Virus record (IMG/VR): IMGVR_UViG_3300036985_001336
Location: 1-40,313 of that record
Origin: a virus
DNA: 40,313 nucleotides
Direction: 5' to 3' (one strand)
Made by a program: the position numbers and the translations under genes. The notes below the pieces were generated by a model. It saw nothing but the letters and a program-made list of their open reading frames with translations. It was not told the origin of the DNA and ran no database searches. This document shows, in pieces, positions 29,604 through 36,728 of the stretch. Each line of letters starts with the position of its first letter. Within the stretch, counting starts at the first letter, position 1.

Positions 29604-30947
29604 TTATTTTAATAAACTGTCCAGTAGTGCATCTTGTAGTTCTGCCTTACCTTCAAGTACCCTCATTATTTTCTTATCTACAGTACTCTCTGCCGCTATA
29701 TGGTGTATAGTAACAGTATTCTTTACGCCTTGTCTATGTACTCTGGCATTAACTTGCTCATATAATTCTAAATCAAAAGTTATACTATACCAGACTATAT
29801 CATGACAACCACCATCTTGCATATTTAGTCCATGTCCACCAGCTTTGGGTTGAATTAATAGAACTGGTAACTCGCCTTTGTTCCATCTTTCTACTATTGA
29901 CTCTAACTCTTTACCTGTTACTCCACCACCAATACGAGGTGCATTTTTAAATGTTGATTGTAGTTTATGTAAGTCATGATTAAATTCATATACCACTAAT
30001 AATGGTCGGCCACCAAGTGAGTCTACTAGTTCTTCTAGCGCAGATAGTTTTTCGTCATGTATATTTATGCCTTCTTTGTCGTCATTGTATAGCATACCAT
30101 TGGCTATTTGTTTTAATTTAGAAGCCTGTGATGCTGCATTCATAGCAGTAATTAAAGTTTCATCTTCTATTTGCGATATAAAGTCATTCTTTATTTCTTT
30201 ATATAGTTTTAATGCTGTAGTTGGTAGTTGTACCAATATAGTATTATATAGCTTCTCTGGTAATTCTAATTCATCAGTGCTTTTATGCATTACTATATCG
30301 TTTATAGCTGCATAGATTTGGTCATCGGCGCCATCTCTCATTATATAACTAAACCCATCATAACTTGGTATAAACCATTGTCTACGAAAGGCTGATATAT
30401 TTTTACCAAGTCTTTTACCACCATCTAGTATAAATATTTGTGACCAAAGTTGCAATAGGCCATTTGGCGCTGGTGTACCTGTTAATATAAGTTTTCTTTT
30501 AAATAGTGGTAATATATGTTTTAACATCTTAAATCTTAGTGATGAATGATTTTTAAATAGCGTCGATTCATCACATACAAGCATAAACTTATATCTACTA
30601 AATAATTGTAAATGATTGTTAACTAACCAATTTATGCCTTCTGGGTTTATTAAGTATATATCATGCTTTTGTCTTACCATTGTATCTTTATCTTTGCCAT
30701 GTAATAGACCTATAGTAAATGGAAAATCCCACTTATCTACCTCTTGGCGCCATACCATATAGCATACTCTTAAAGGAGCTATTATTAGAACTCTATCTAT
30801 TACATTAGCTTGTTTTAATGTGTCTATCGCTGATAGTGTAATACTGGTTTTGCCTAGTCCTGGTGGTAAGAATAATCCTGCACCTTGATGTGACAATACC
30901 CAGTTTATACCATCTTGCTGATAATCATGTGGTTTAAAATTACTCAT
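29604..30947 (-). CDS. SNF2/SF2-type helicase (447 aa)
   Basis: Superfamily 2 ATPase. Motif I PPGLGKT (28-34), motif Ia IIAPLRVC, motif II CDEST (125-129, DExx with D126/E127), motif III TGTPAPNG (156-163), and the C-terminal half with KAGGHGLNMQ and motif VI EQVNARVHRQG. These fit the compact phage SNF2-like translocases. It may remodel replication or recombination intermediates together with the overlapping VRR-NUC nuclease (8-base overlap). It could also act in defence against host nucleases. No chromodomain or HNH fusion. Confidence 0.88.
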   Translation of the reverse strand: MSNFKPHDYQQDGINWVLSHQGAGLFLPPGLGKTSITLSAIDTLKQANVIDRVLIIAPLRVCYMVWRQEVDKWDFPFTIGLLHGKDKDTMVRQKHDIYLINPEGINWLVNNHLQLFSRYKFMLVCDESTLFKNHSSLRFKMLKHILPLFKRKLILTGTPAPNGLLQLWSQIFILDGGKRLGKNISAFRRQWFIPSYDGFSYIMRDGADDQIYAAINDIVMHKSTDELELPEKLYNTILVQLPTTALKLYKEIKNDFISQIEDETLITAMNAASQASKLKQIANGMLYNDDKEGINIHDEKLSALEELVDSLGGRPLLVVYEFNHDLHKLQSTFKNAPRIGGGVTGKELESIVERWNKGELPVLLIQPKAGGHGLNMQDGGCHDIVWYSITFDLELYEQVNARVHRQGVKNTVTIHHIAAESTVDKKIMRVLEGKAELQDALLDSLLK

Positions 30948-31218
30948 TTAGTATATCCTTTATAAATGCATCTACTTGTTCTTTTGAACTTATTACTTTG
31001 TAGTTTCTAGTATATCGTAGTAAAATCTTTTCAAAGTGTTCTTGTATCTTAGAGCGTATACCAGTTGTGGATTTTAATTCTACGAACCAAACTTGGTTGT
31101 TGAGAAAAACTATCCTATCTGGTACACCTTTCATGTTTGGGCTTACCCATTTAGGGCAAATTCCGCCAACCTTTTTTATTTCATCAAATAGATATTTTTC
31201 TATTCTAGATTCTATCAT
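30940..31218 (-). CDS. VRR-NUC nuclease (92 aa)
   Basis: Stand-alone VRR-NUC of the PD-(D/E)XK group: GVPDRIVF (31-38, D34) and VWFVELKS (43-50, E47, K49) are the catalytic strand pair. Such single-domain viral enzymes cut branched DNA and can resolve junctions. The ATG at 31218 is chosen. A TTG four codons upstream is possible and neither has a strong ribosome site. It overlaps the SNF2-like helicase and lies directly downstream of copy 2 of the 70-bp element. Confidence 0.82.
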   Translation of the reverse strand: MIESRIEKYLFDEIKKVGGICPKWVSPNMKGVPDRIVFLNNQVWFVELKSTTGIRSKIQEHFEKILLRYTRNYKVISSKEQVDAFIKDILNE

Positions 31219-31251
31219 AATATGATCCAAATAGTTACGAGGATTTGATCT

Positions 31252-31321
31252 GAGAAGAGAAAATATAAAATCTATAGATTGATATAGATAAAAAATTATC
31301 TCTCCTTAAATCGAATATTTT
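31252..31321. repeat. Copy 2 of the 70-bp structured intergenic element
   Basis: Same orientation as copy 1 (22457-22526) and 8,795 bp away, differing by a single T/C. It abuts the stop codon of the nuclease gene at 31320. On the minus strand the C creates an AAGGAGAG sequence and leaves a G-U pair in the outer stem, so the fold is kept in minus-strand RNA. Confidence 0.9.
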
Positions 31322-31958
31322 ATTCGTAAGAATTACATAAATGTTTTACATAGCAGTACTTGCAATACTCATGAGGAGTTGGATTGTATGTAGTATCATT
31401 GTGCATAGTATGTACACGTTGCTCCCAATTAGCAATATCTTTTGCTAAGTCTTCTCTATAGAATTTATAGTCTGTTACTTGACCACTGGTTAAGTACCAA
31501 AATTCTACATCTATTTCATTTATATCAGGGTTTAACATCATATGCACATTAGCATATAATTTACCTTGATTTATATGCTCATCATATGCTTTACCAGTTT
31601 TGAAATCAACTATATAGCTATCTACTCTAGCATCTAGTTTCAATCTTAACCAAGCATCTTCAGCATTCCAACCATTTGGTATAAGTTGCCAATCTTTTGT
31701 TAATACAAATGCTTCTTCTGGCGCAGCACCTAATTCTAATAGTTTAGCAAACTCTTTTCTAAACTTACCAAGTACTGGTGGTAATATTTCGTGTTTACCA
31801 AGTAGATAGTCTTCTGCTAGTAAATGTGCAGCAGTACCTTTTGCCATATGGTAAGATGGTGGCTCTGGTAGTTTAATAACCTTTCTGTACATATGTGCAT
31901 GCGCACACTTCTCATAGCCAGACAGTTGAGAATATGACCAAGTCTTAGGTTTACTCAT
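31320..31958 (-). CDS. PD-(D/E)XK exonuclease with Fe-S cluster (Cas4/RecB-like, 212 aa)
   Basis: RecB-type nuclease. KGTAAHLLAEDYL (40-52) holds the HxxxE-like His45, LKLDARVD has D109, and IVDFKTGK (116-123) supplies D118 and K120, with Q131 in INQGKLYA. Cys18 (YEKCAH) and Cys199, Cys202 and Cys208 (EYCKYCYVKHLC) form the 4Fe-4S arrangement of Cas4/AddB-type enzymes. Likely a 5'-3' exonuclease for DNA end processing and recombination. There are no CRISPR genes here, so a CRISPR role is unlikely. It overlaps the polymerase gene by 8 bases. Confidence 0.87.
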   Translation of the reverse strand: MSKPKTWSYSQLSGYEKCAHAHMYRKVIKLPEPPSYHMAKGTAAHLLAEDYLLGKHEILPPVLGKFRKEFAKLLELGAAPEEAFVLTKDWQLIPNGWNAEDAWLRLKLDARVDSYIVDFKTGKAYDEHINQGKLYANVHMMLNPDINEIDVEFWYLTSGQVTDYKFYREDLAKDIANWEQRVHTMHNDTTYNPTPHEYCKYCYVKHLCNSYE

Positions 31959-33762
31959 CTTCGTATGCCTCCATCTTACCTAGGTTAACACCTGTAGCAC
32001 CATCTGAGCACAATGGAACATCCCACCCTGGTACGTCATCCATAGCCCATTTAAGTATTTTCATTTCTGAGTCTTTATATTGTGGATGTACTTCAACAAC
32101 TATTTCATCATGAACAGTCATTAATAAATCACCTTTGCGATCAGTATGGTAATAATATCTTATCATTGCTTCTTTAGTCATATCTGCAGAAGAACCTTGA
32201 ATAAGTATATTACCAAGTTTATAATAGAACTCTCTACGTCTGCCAGTTTGTGGGTCATGTGATGATGGTTCTACTGAATATGATCTGCCTCCCCAAGTAC
32301 GAATCTTTTTACCAGACCGTGCTAAATTTTCTATGTCTTTCATTAGACCTTTAAACTCTGGTATGGCTTCATCATATGCTGAAAAGAACATCTTAGCTTG
32401 TTCCATTGATATACCAAGTCTTTGTGATAATACACTAGGACCGCCACCATATAATTTTAAAAAGTTAATTGTTTTAACTGGTACTCGCGATAAGTGCATA
32501 CCTGTTTTTTCTTGTATAAGTTTATCAACAAAATCATGTACGTCCATTTTAGGATTGTCTTGATAAGCTTTAAGAATAGAACCTTCGGCATAATGAGCAG
32601 CTACTCTTAGTTCTTGGCCAGAAAAATCTCGTTTTATTAATATCTTATCAGCACTTGGTAGTATCATAGTTCTTATAGCAGGTAAACCTTGTATAGCTTC
32701 ACCTTCTAAACCATAGTGCTTAAAATTTATATTAGCAACTACATCTTTTGGTAACTGCTGAATATTGCTAGAGAATCTACCTGTTCTTGTGCCAAAGTCA
32801 TCCTCTGACCTAGTTTGGTTATAGTATGGATAGTATTTACCATTGTATAATCTAGCTGATTCTGAAAATGGTTTTAAATATGTACCAATAAATTTCTGTA
32901 ATTTACCACGCATAGCCAGTATTTCTACTAATTCTTTATCGGCTATTATATCATTTATAAAGTCTTTACCATAGCGCGGATTGCCTTTGGCAGTGTATTG
33001 TACTTTTGATTCGTCAATCAATCCTTTATTACGTAATACATTAAACATAGCTTTTGAGCCAGGTTTTTCTCCATTACCATATGCTGTTAATTGTAAATCT
33101 AATAAATCAAATTTGGTTTGTAATGCAGATAATAATTTATGTATATTAGGCTCTATTGTTAAACCTCGCATTTCTAAGTCTATCACAATTGGTAATACAG
33201 CCATTTCTCTATTAAATGCCTGTTCAATAGGTTCGCCATTTAATACATGTGGTTCTAGGTATTTATATAGTGCGTATGTCATGTCTACGTCTGAACATGC
33301 GTAAGGACCAACTAAGTCTGCTGGTGCTTTACATATATCGCGACCAGGTTTGTGCCCATTCTTTATTAACCAGTTATTTAGTCTAGACTGATCGTCTGGT
33401 GGCATATTACAATATTTCTCTGCCAATGGTTTTAAACTTAATGATGTTTCACGAGCGTCAATTAAGTAAGCCATAATCATAGTATCTACAATTCTTGATG
33501 GTTCTGGTATTGGTAAATTAAACCACTCTAATGCTACTCTTAAATCAAACTTAGAGTTATGGCACATAATCTTTTCGTCAGATAGCCAAATCTGGTTTAA
33601 CATATATTGAGTATCTGGCCTACAAAATTCATTAATACCTGGATGGCCCCATGATATGTAATTAGATGGGCCGTCATCATGTTTTATTGCTACTCCACAT
33701 GGTTCTGGTGACTTGTTACTGCCATTTACTATTCCTGCTGTTTCAAAATCTAATGTATACAT
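31951..33762 (-). CDS. DNA polymerase, family A with 3'-5' exonuclease (603 aa)
   Basis: Replicative polymerase. The start at 33762 follows TAGGAG; an upstream in-frame ATG at 33813 overlaps the terminator. Exonuclease: D5/E7 (LDFET), N69/D73 (HNSKFD), Y154/D158 (YACSD). Polymerase: TRTGRFSS (325-332), motif A RDFSGQELR with D379, motif B R426-K430-F434-Y438 (RVPVKTINFLKLYG) and motif C TVHDE (549-553). The residue matching E. coli Phe762 is Phe. This residue has been proposed to track phage lifestyle, but inference from one residue is weak. No fused primase or helicase; those are at 36729-38741. Confidence 0.93.
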   Translation of the reverse strand: MYTLDFETAGIVNGSNKSPEPCGVAIKHDDGPSNYISWGHPGINEFCRPDTQYMLNQIWLSDEKIMCHNSKFDLRVALEWFNLPIPEPSRIVDTMIMAYLIDARETSLSLKPLAEKYCNMPPDDQSRLNNWLIKNGHKPGRDICKAPADLVGPYACSDVDMTYALYKYLEPHVLNGEPIEQAFNREMAVLPIVIDLEMRGLTIEPNIHKLLSALQTKFDLLDLQLTAYGNGEKPGSKAMFNVLRNKGLIDESKVQYTAKGNPRYGKDFINDIIADKELVEILAMRGKLQKFIGTYLKPFSESARLYNGKYYPYYNQTRSEDDFGTRTGRFSSNIQQLPKDVVANINFKHYGLEGEAIQGLPAIRTMILPSADKILIKRDFSGQELRVAAHYAEGSILKAYQDNPKMDVHDFVDKLIQEKTGMHLSRVPVKTINFLKLYGGGPSVLSQRLGISMEQAKMFFSAYDEAIPEFKGLMKDIENLARSGKKIRTWGGRSYSVEPSSHDPQTGRRREFYYKLGNILIQGSSADMTKEAMIRYYYHTDRKGDLLMTVHDEIVVEVHPQYKDSEMKILKWAMDDVPGWDVPLCSDGATGVNLGKMEAYEDE

Positions 33763-33778
33763 ACTTTCTCCTAGGCAT

Positions 33779-33811
33779 AAAAAAGGGCTGTAACCATTAC
33801 GATTACAACCC
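33779..33811 (-). terminator. Minus-strand terminator/attenuator just upstream of polA
   Basis: GGGTTGTAA (33811-33803) pairs with TTACAGCCC (33793-33785), with one G-U, around a 9-base loop, followed by T6 (33784-33779). It lies between the 246-aa Cys-rich protein and the polymerase ribosome site and would favour the former's transcript over the polymerase. Confidence 0.8.
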
Positions 33812-33862
33812 ATTTATTATTGTGCATCCAAAATGGTATGGATGACTAACTATTGTTAAGTG

Positions 33863-34603
33863 TTACGACATTTTGCTTTTCTTTGTCGTAGACGCTTCCA
33901 TTGGTACGTAACCTGATATATCATAAGGTACAGATATTGCATTGGCTATCTCTGGTAACATTGGTGCTATAGAATTAATATATTGACCATCTAATACGCC
34001 ATTAAATGTGGGCACTATCTGTGGCCATGTGCTGTCATCATCAAATGATAATGTAGTAATAACTGCCCATATAGGTAGTTTCTTAACAGTTGCCAATCCT
34101 TTAGCGTATCTAGCATAAGCTTTTAATGATGTTGGTGCTAAATTAATGATAGCTAAATTGTCTAAATCTGGTACACCATTGGTTGTTGCGGCAATCAATA
34201 AGCGTCTACCATTTCTACAAGCTTTACCTTTACCATTTTGTGATGAACCAAATTCGTTCATAGGACATACACTGCAATTCTCTGCTTGTGGTGTTGGTGA
34301 TGTAATACTTGGTGCTAGGTCACTATTAGATGTATTTATTGCAAAACATGCAGGAGGTGATATTACGTCTGGGTCATAAGGACGGTCATAGTATGCATGG
34401 TCAAATACATCAGCCAATATAACTACATTTAGGATTGTACCAAGCTTCTCTTCGCCGAGAGTAAACTTCTTACCTTTAACAGATAAGAATGGTATTGATG
34501 AAGTTTCTTCTTCACCTTGAGTCTGTGCTGCTTGAGCAATAAGTGCCATAGTTTCAGCATCTAAGCCAGTTATGTCACTAGTCTTTATTATTTCATTTTC
34601 CAT
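33863..34603 (-). CDS. Cys-rich protein, putative ssDNA-binding replication protein (246 aa)
   Basis: Starts MENEIIKTSD. Four Cys at 86, 110, 113 and 129 (PPACF, ENCSVCPMNEFGSS, GKACRNGRR) could bind zinc. The pattern C..CP.NE.GS....GKAC...R with PTSLKAYARYAKGL and a beta-rich mid-section recurs in phage proteins next to polymerases, where a single-stranded DNA-binding role is often proposed. A promoter-like element, leader hairpin and downstream terminator isolate it as an abundantly made transcript, which suits a stoichiometric DNA-binding protein. The function is inference. Confidence 0.55.
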   Translation of the reverse strand: MENEIIKTSDITGLDAETMALIAQAAQTQGEEETSSIPFLSVKGKKFTLGEEKLGTILNVVILADVFDHAYYDRPYDPDVISPPACFAINTSNSDLAPSITSPTPQAENCSVCPMNEFGSSQNGKGKACRNGRRLLIAATTNGVPDLDNLAIINLAPTSLKAYARYAKGLATVKKLPIWAVITTLSFDDDSTWPQIVPTFNGVLDGQYINSIAPMLPEIANAISVPYDISGYVPMEASTTKKSKMS

Positions 34604-34614
34604 TTTAGTTCTCT

Positions 34615-34664
34615 ATTGATTAGTGGTGCTCATTTACGGTAGAGCACCATGACCGTCATTCTAT
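34615..34664 (-). promoter_or_regulatory. Promoter-like element, leader hairpin and CTAATCAAT for the 246-aa gene
   Basis: Minus-strand TAGAAT (34664-34659), then TGGTGCTC / GAGCACCA stem (34649-34642 / 34631-34624) with a 10-base loop starting near the predicted transcript start, then CTAATCAAT (34623-34615) and an AGAGAA site before the ATG at 34603. The -35 is weak (TTGAAG at 19 bases). Confidence 0.55.
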
Positions 34665-34668
34665 TTTA

Positions 34669-35424
34669 TTATGCAACTATATCTTCAACTTTAGCTACTT
34701 TTGTATAAGTAACATTGTCATAAACTGCAGTGTCATTCTTGTTAAATTGTGATGATATTGAGCGCCAAGCTAAATCTTCAGCTTTACGTTCTTTATCGCC
34801 TACCATAACTAGTTCAGCACCAAAACCTTGTGCACGTACAGCTTTTGATCTTGTGTTATATACTACACCATTAACTTCTACAGAATAAGCTTCTGTATTT
34901 TGTGTTTTAGTTGTACCTTTACGACCAAATTTCGCTAATGTTATTTTAGCAGTGTCAATGATGGCTTCTGGTAAATCTAAGTTACGTAAAGTAGTATAAG
35001 TGATGATAGCATTCTTTAACTCTTCGCTAATACGTTCGTCATCAATCAATGTAGACAATGAATCAGTCTCCAATGCTTCTGCCAATGCTTTACGTTCGTT
35101 GAACTTAGGTTCTTTAGGAGCCTTAGGTTCTTTTGGCTTTTTAGCAGCCTTAACTTTAGCAGGTTTATAATTAACCAAGTTTTGACGTGCATTAACTGTT
35201 GCGCCAGCATCATCACCTAGTGCATTTTGTAATGCAATATAAACAGTAATCAATGTAGCCAATTTCTCAGTAGTACCTTCGTCATCTTTCAATACTGAAA
35301 GGTTGCCAATAACGTCATCTGATTCCAATGCTGCAATCAATAAATGTTGCTCTTCAGTTAAAGCCACTTCTTCACGATCTTCTACAATTACTTCTTCGTT
35401 TGATTCAAATTTGTTTTTAGCCAT
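34669..35424 (-). CDS. 251-aa protein with Lys/Pro linker and a C-terminal domain shared with the junction gene
   Basis: Acidic N-terminus, a helical domain (LTEEQHLLIAALESDDVIG), a Lys/Pro/Ala linker at about 92-107 (KAAKKPKEPKAPKEPK), a second helical domain with EALETDSLSTLIDDERIS, and a C-terminal segment YSVEVNGVVYNTRSKAVRAQ. The two helical parts resemble each other (ALESDD... and ALETDS...). The C-terminal segment aligns with the end of the 170-aa junction protein (SVAWNGNVYKNLADAIRAS). Strong AGGAGG site, own promoter and hairpin leader. No enzyme motif; early structural or nucleoid-like DNA-associated role is possible. Confidence 0.7.
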   Translation of the reverse strand: MAKNKFESNEEVIVEDREEVALTEEQHLLIAALESDDVIGNLSVLKDDEGTTEKLATLITVYIALQNALGDDAGATVNARQNLVNYKPAKVKAAKKPKEPKAPKEPKFNERKALAEALETDSLSTLIDDERISEELKNAIITYTTLRNLDLPEAIIDTAKITLAKFGRKGTTKTQNTEAYSVEVNGVVYNTRSKAVRAQGFGAELVMVGDKERKAEDLAWRSISSQFNKNDTAVYDNVTYTKVAKVEDIVA

Positions 35425-35440
35425 GACGGCCTCCTAATGT

Positions 35441-35478
35441 GTTTAAGTTAAACTTCTTATTAATGAGATTCCATTATA
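35441..35478 (-). promoter_or_regulatory. Promoter and hairpin upstream of the 251-aa gene
   Basis: Minus-strand TATAAT (35478-35473), with TGATA just before it, and a leader hairpin GTTTAA-C-TTAAAC (35453-35441) 19 bases downstream. AGGAGG follows directly before the ATG at 35424. The -35 region is poor. Confidence 0.5.
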
Positions 35479-35529
35479 TATCATAAAGACTGTAATAGAA
35501 ACTTTTATTTTCGATATTTTTAATCTTTT

Positions 35530-35676
35530 TTATTCACCGAAAACATCAAATAAAGCATCATATATGTCCTCTGGTTCAGTATTAGCTATGTCCAATACTA
35601 TTAAGTCAGGACTAGTTTCTTTGTCTTCGTCGTCACCAGGTTCTTTATTGTCATCCACTTCAGTTATGAGGACCAT
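35530..35676 (-). CDS. Acidic 48-aa small protein
   Basis: ATG at 35676 with AGGAG 8 bases before. MVLITEVDDNKEPGDDEDKE then SPDLIVLDIANTEPEDIYDALFDVFGE. Very acidic with an amphipathic end. The overlap of 13 bases with the preceding 58-aa gene fits the tight packing of the small-gene cluster 35530-36547. Function unknown; host-takeover peptide by context. Confidence 0.62.
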   Translation of the reverse strand: MVLITEVDDNKEPGDDEDKETSPDLIVLDIANTEPEDIYDALFDVFGE

Positions 35677-35840
35677 ATCTTTACTCCTATCTCATGTATC
35701 ATTACACCAAATATTATACCTGATATAAAGATAAAATAAGCTGCATACTGCCATAAATATACTCTTCGTTCAAGAGTGCGTACTCTTTCTTTAAACTCAG
35801 TTATTATTTTGTTAAACTGATTGCTCTGTATCTCGTTCAT
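35664..35840 (-). CDS. Small coiled-coil membrane protein (58 aa)
   Basis: ATG at 35840, 4 bases after the stop of the preceding gene, so it is likely coupled. Residues 1-28 form a charged helix (FNKIITEFKERVRTLERRV) and 29-49 a transmembrane segment (YLWQYAAYFIFISGIIFGVMI). One-pass membrane protein with a cytoplasmic coiled coil. It may pair with the signal-bearing 85-aa protein encoded just before it (spanin-like pair or superinfection exclusion). No family recognised. Confidence 0.62.
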   Translation of the reverse strand: MNEIQSNQFNKIITEFKERVRTLERRVYLWQYAAYFIFISGIIFGVMIHEIGVKIWSS

Positions 35841-35844
35841 ATAA

Positions 35845-36102
35845 TTACCAGGGTTGTTCTATTGCAGGAGGCGGCATTAATACCGTGTTGGGATATAGCA
35901 TACGTTCTTGGTTTATAATTGTTCTTTGCCATTGTAGTTGGCGTTGTTCTTGGTTATACTCATTTACCAACTCTTGTTGATGTTGGTAGTTATCCATATT
36001 GTGCTGATGTCTTAACTCTTCTCGTAACCATCTGGTATCTTCATCAGCACGAAGTTCTGGCGCCATTGCTATCAATATAGCTATTATAATTAGTCTGCCC
36101 AT
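35845..36102 (-). CDS. Exported small protein with signal-like N-terminus (85 aa)
   Basis: The ATG at 36102 overlaps the upstream stop (TAATG). AGGTGG lies 5 bases before it. A GTG at 36111 is the alternative. MGRLIIIAILIAMAPELRADED is signal-peptide-like, with possible cleavage after LRA. The mature part is Gln/Asn/Arg-rich and helical (QHQQELVNEYNQEQRQLQWQ) and ends PPPAIEQPW. No lipobox Cys. It would act in the periplasm or envelope. Spanin-like or exclusion roles are possible. Confidence 0.6.
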   Translation of the reverse strand: MGRLIIIAILIAMAPELRADEDTRWLREELRHQHNMDNYQHQQELVNEYNQEQRQLQWQRTIINQERMLYPNTVLMPPPAIEQPW

Positions 36103-36293
36103 TACATCCACCTTTTCTCAGCACATATTTGTCTTAAGATATAGTACAACGTACCATTAGCAAGCTCTTCTAACTTGTATATGTCATACTCAGTCAGGTC
36201 TCTTGCCATATCACCAATTCTTTCAGCTTGTGCATCAGACATGTCATCGCCTAAGAACTCTACTAGCACCATTATCTTTTCTAGTGTAGACAT
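36102..36293 (-). CDS. Small helical acidic protein (63 aa)
   Basis: MSTLEKIMVLVEFLGDDMSD then AERIGDMARDLTEYDIYKLEEL. Predicted helix bundle without Cys clusters. The start at 36293 overlaps the preceding gene's end (36281) by 13 bases, and its own stop overlaps the next ATG. Part of the compact small-protein operon. Function unknown. Confidence 0.6.
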   Translation of the reverse strand: MSTLEKIMVLVEFLGDDMSDAQAERIGDMARDLTEYDIYKLEELANGTLYYILRQICAEKRWM

Positions 36294-36547
36294 CTTTCAC
36301 CTCCACCCATTAATTCTATTAAGTCTTCACTTATTATCTCGGTGTGTATAATATCACCATTTCTTGCCATAAACTCTAATACATCAAATTGTTTTGCCAT
36401 AAGTGGTACATCTCGTATACTACAATATGGTCCACCAATTATCTTAAAATCTAAGCCTTCAAGCCAATCTTTTAAATTGGCCTCTCTACCATATGCACCA
36501 TATAGTCTTAAGCCATTTACCTCTAATGTTATAACTTCTTTTTTCAT
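36281..36547 (-). CDS. Small protein, first gene of the small-protein operon (88 aa)
   Basis: MKKEVITLEVNGLRLYGAYG, then GGPYCSIRDVPLMAKQFDVLEFMARNGDIIHTEII. Mixed alpha-beta fold judged by pattern. GGAG precedes the ATG at 36547. It follows the best minus-strand promoter of this module (TTTACA-17-TATAAT) and the leader hairpin. Probably early host-modifying protein; unrecognised. Confidence 0.6.
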   Translation of the reverse strand: MKKEVITLEVNGLRLYGAYGREANLKDWLEGLDFKIIGGPYCSIRDVPLMAKQFDVLEFMARNGDIIHTEIISEDLIELMGGGERCLH

Positions 36548-36559
36548 TTAATTGCTCCG

Positions 36560-36626
36560 ATTGATTAGAATCAGCACCGATAATTTGGTGCTAATTCATT
36601 ATAAATCATTATTACTTATATGTAAA
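36560..36626 (-). promoter_or_regulatory. Promoter, start-proximal hairpin and CTAATCAAT of the small-protein operon
   Basis: Minus-strand TTTACA (36626-36621), 17 bases, TATAAT (36603-36598). The stem AGCACC/GGTGCT (36592-36587 / 36578-36573) begins at about +1 and is extended by flanking GAAT/ATTC. CTAATCAAT (36568-36560) and GGAG follow. This is the clearest example of the architecture seen before several minus-strand genes. Confidence 0.75.
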
Positions 36627-36629
36627 CAA

Positions 36630-36719
36630 TTATTTTTTCTTTTTATCACCAAATATACGTTCCCAATTCTCATTGTACTTATCTTGATCTGTTGGACGTC
36701 TACCACTACCTTTGCTCAT
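36630..36719 (-). CDS. Conserved 29-aa phage microprotein
   Basis: MSKGSGRRPTDQDKYNENWERIFGDKKKK. The pattern (RRPTD..K....W/Y.RIFG.KKK) is a small conserved phage protein I have seen in many podoviral early regions. A clear GGAG site lies 9 bases before the ATG at 36719. It sits just downstream of the primase-helicase gene. Lys-rich end and Trp suggest nucleic-acid or RNA polymerase contact, but function is unknown. Confidence 0.72.
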   Translation of the reverse strand: MSKGSGRRPTDQDKYNENWERIFGDKKKK

Positions 36720-36728
36720 ATTACGCTC

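Noticed and set aside
31320-31958. CRISPR Cas4
   Set aside because: The Fe-S PD-(D/E)XK nuclease resembles Cas4 but no other cas gene or repeat-spacer array is present. It overlaps the polymerase gene and belongs to replication/recombination.
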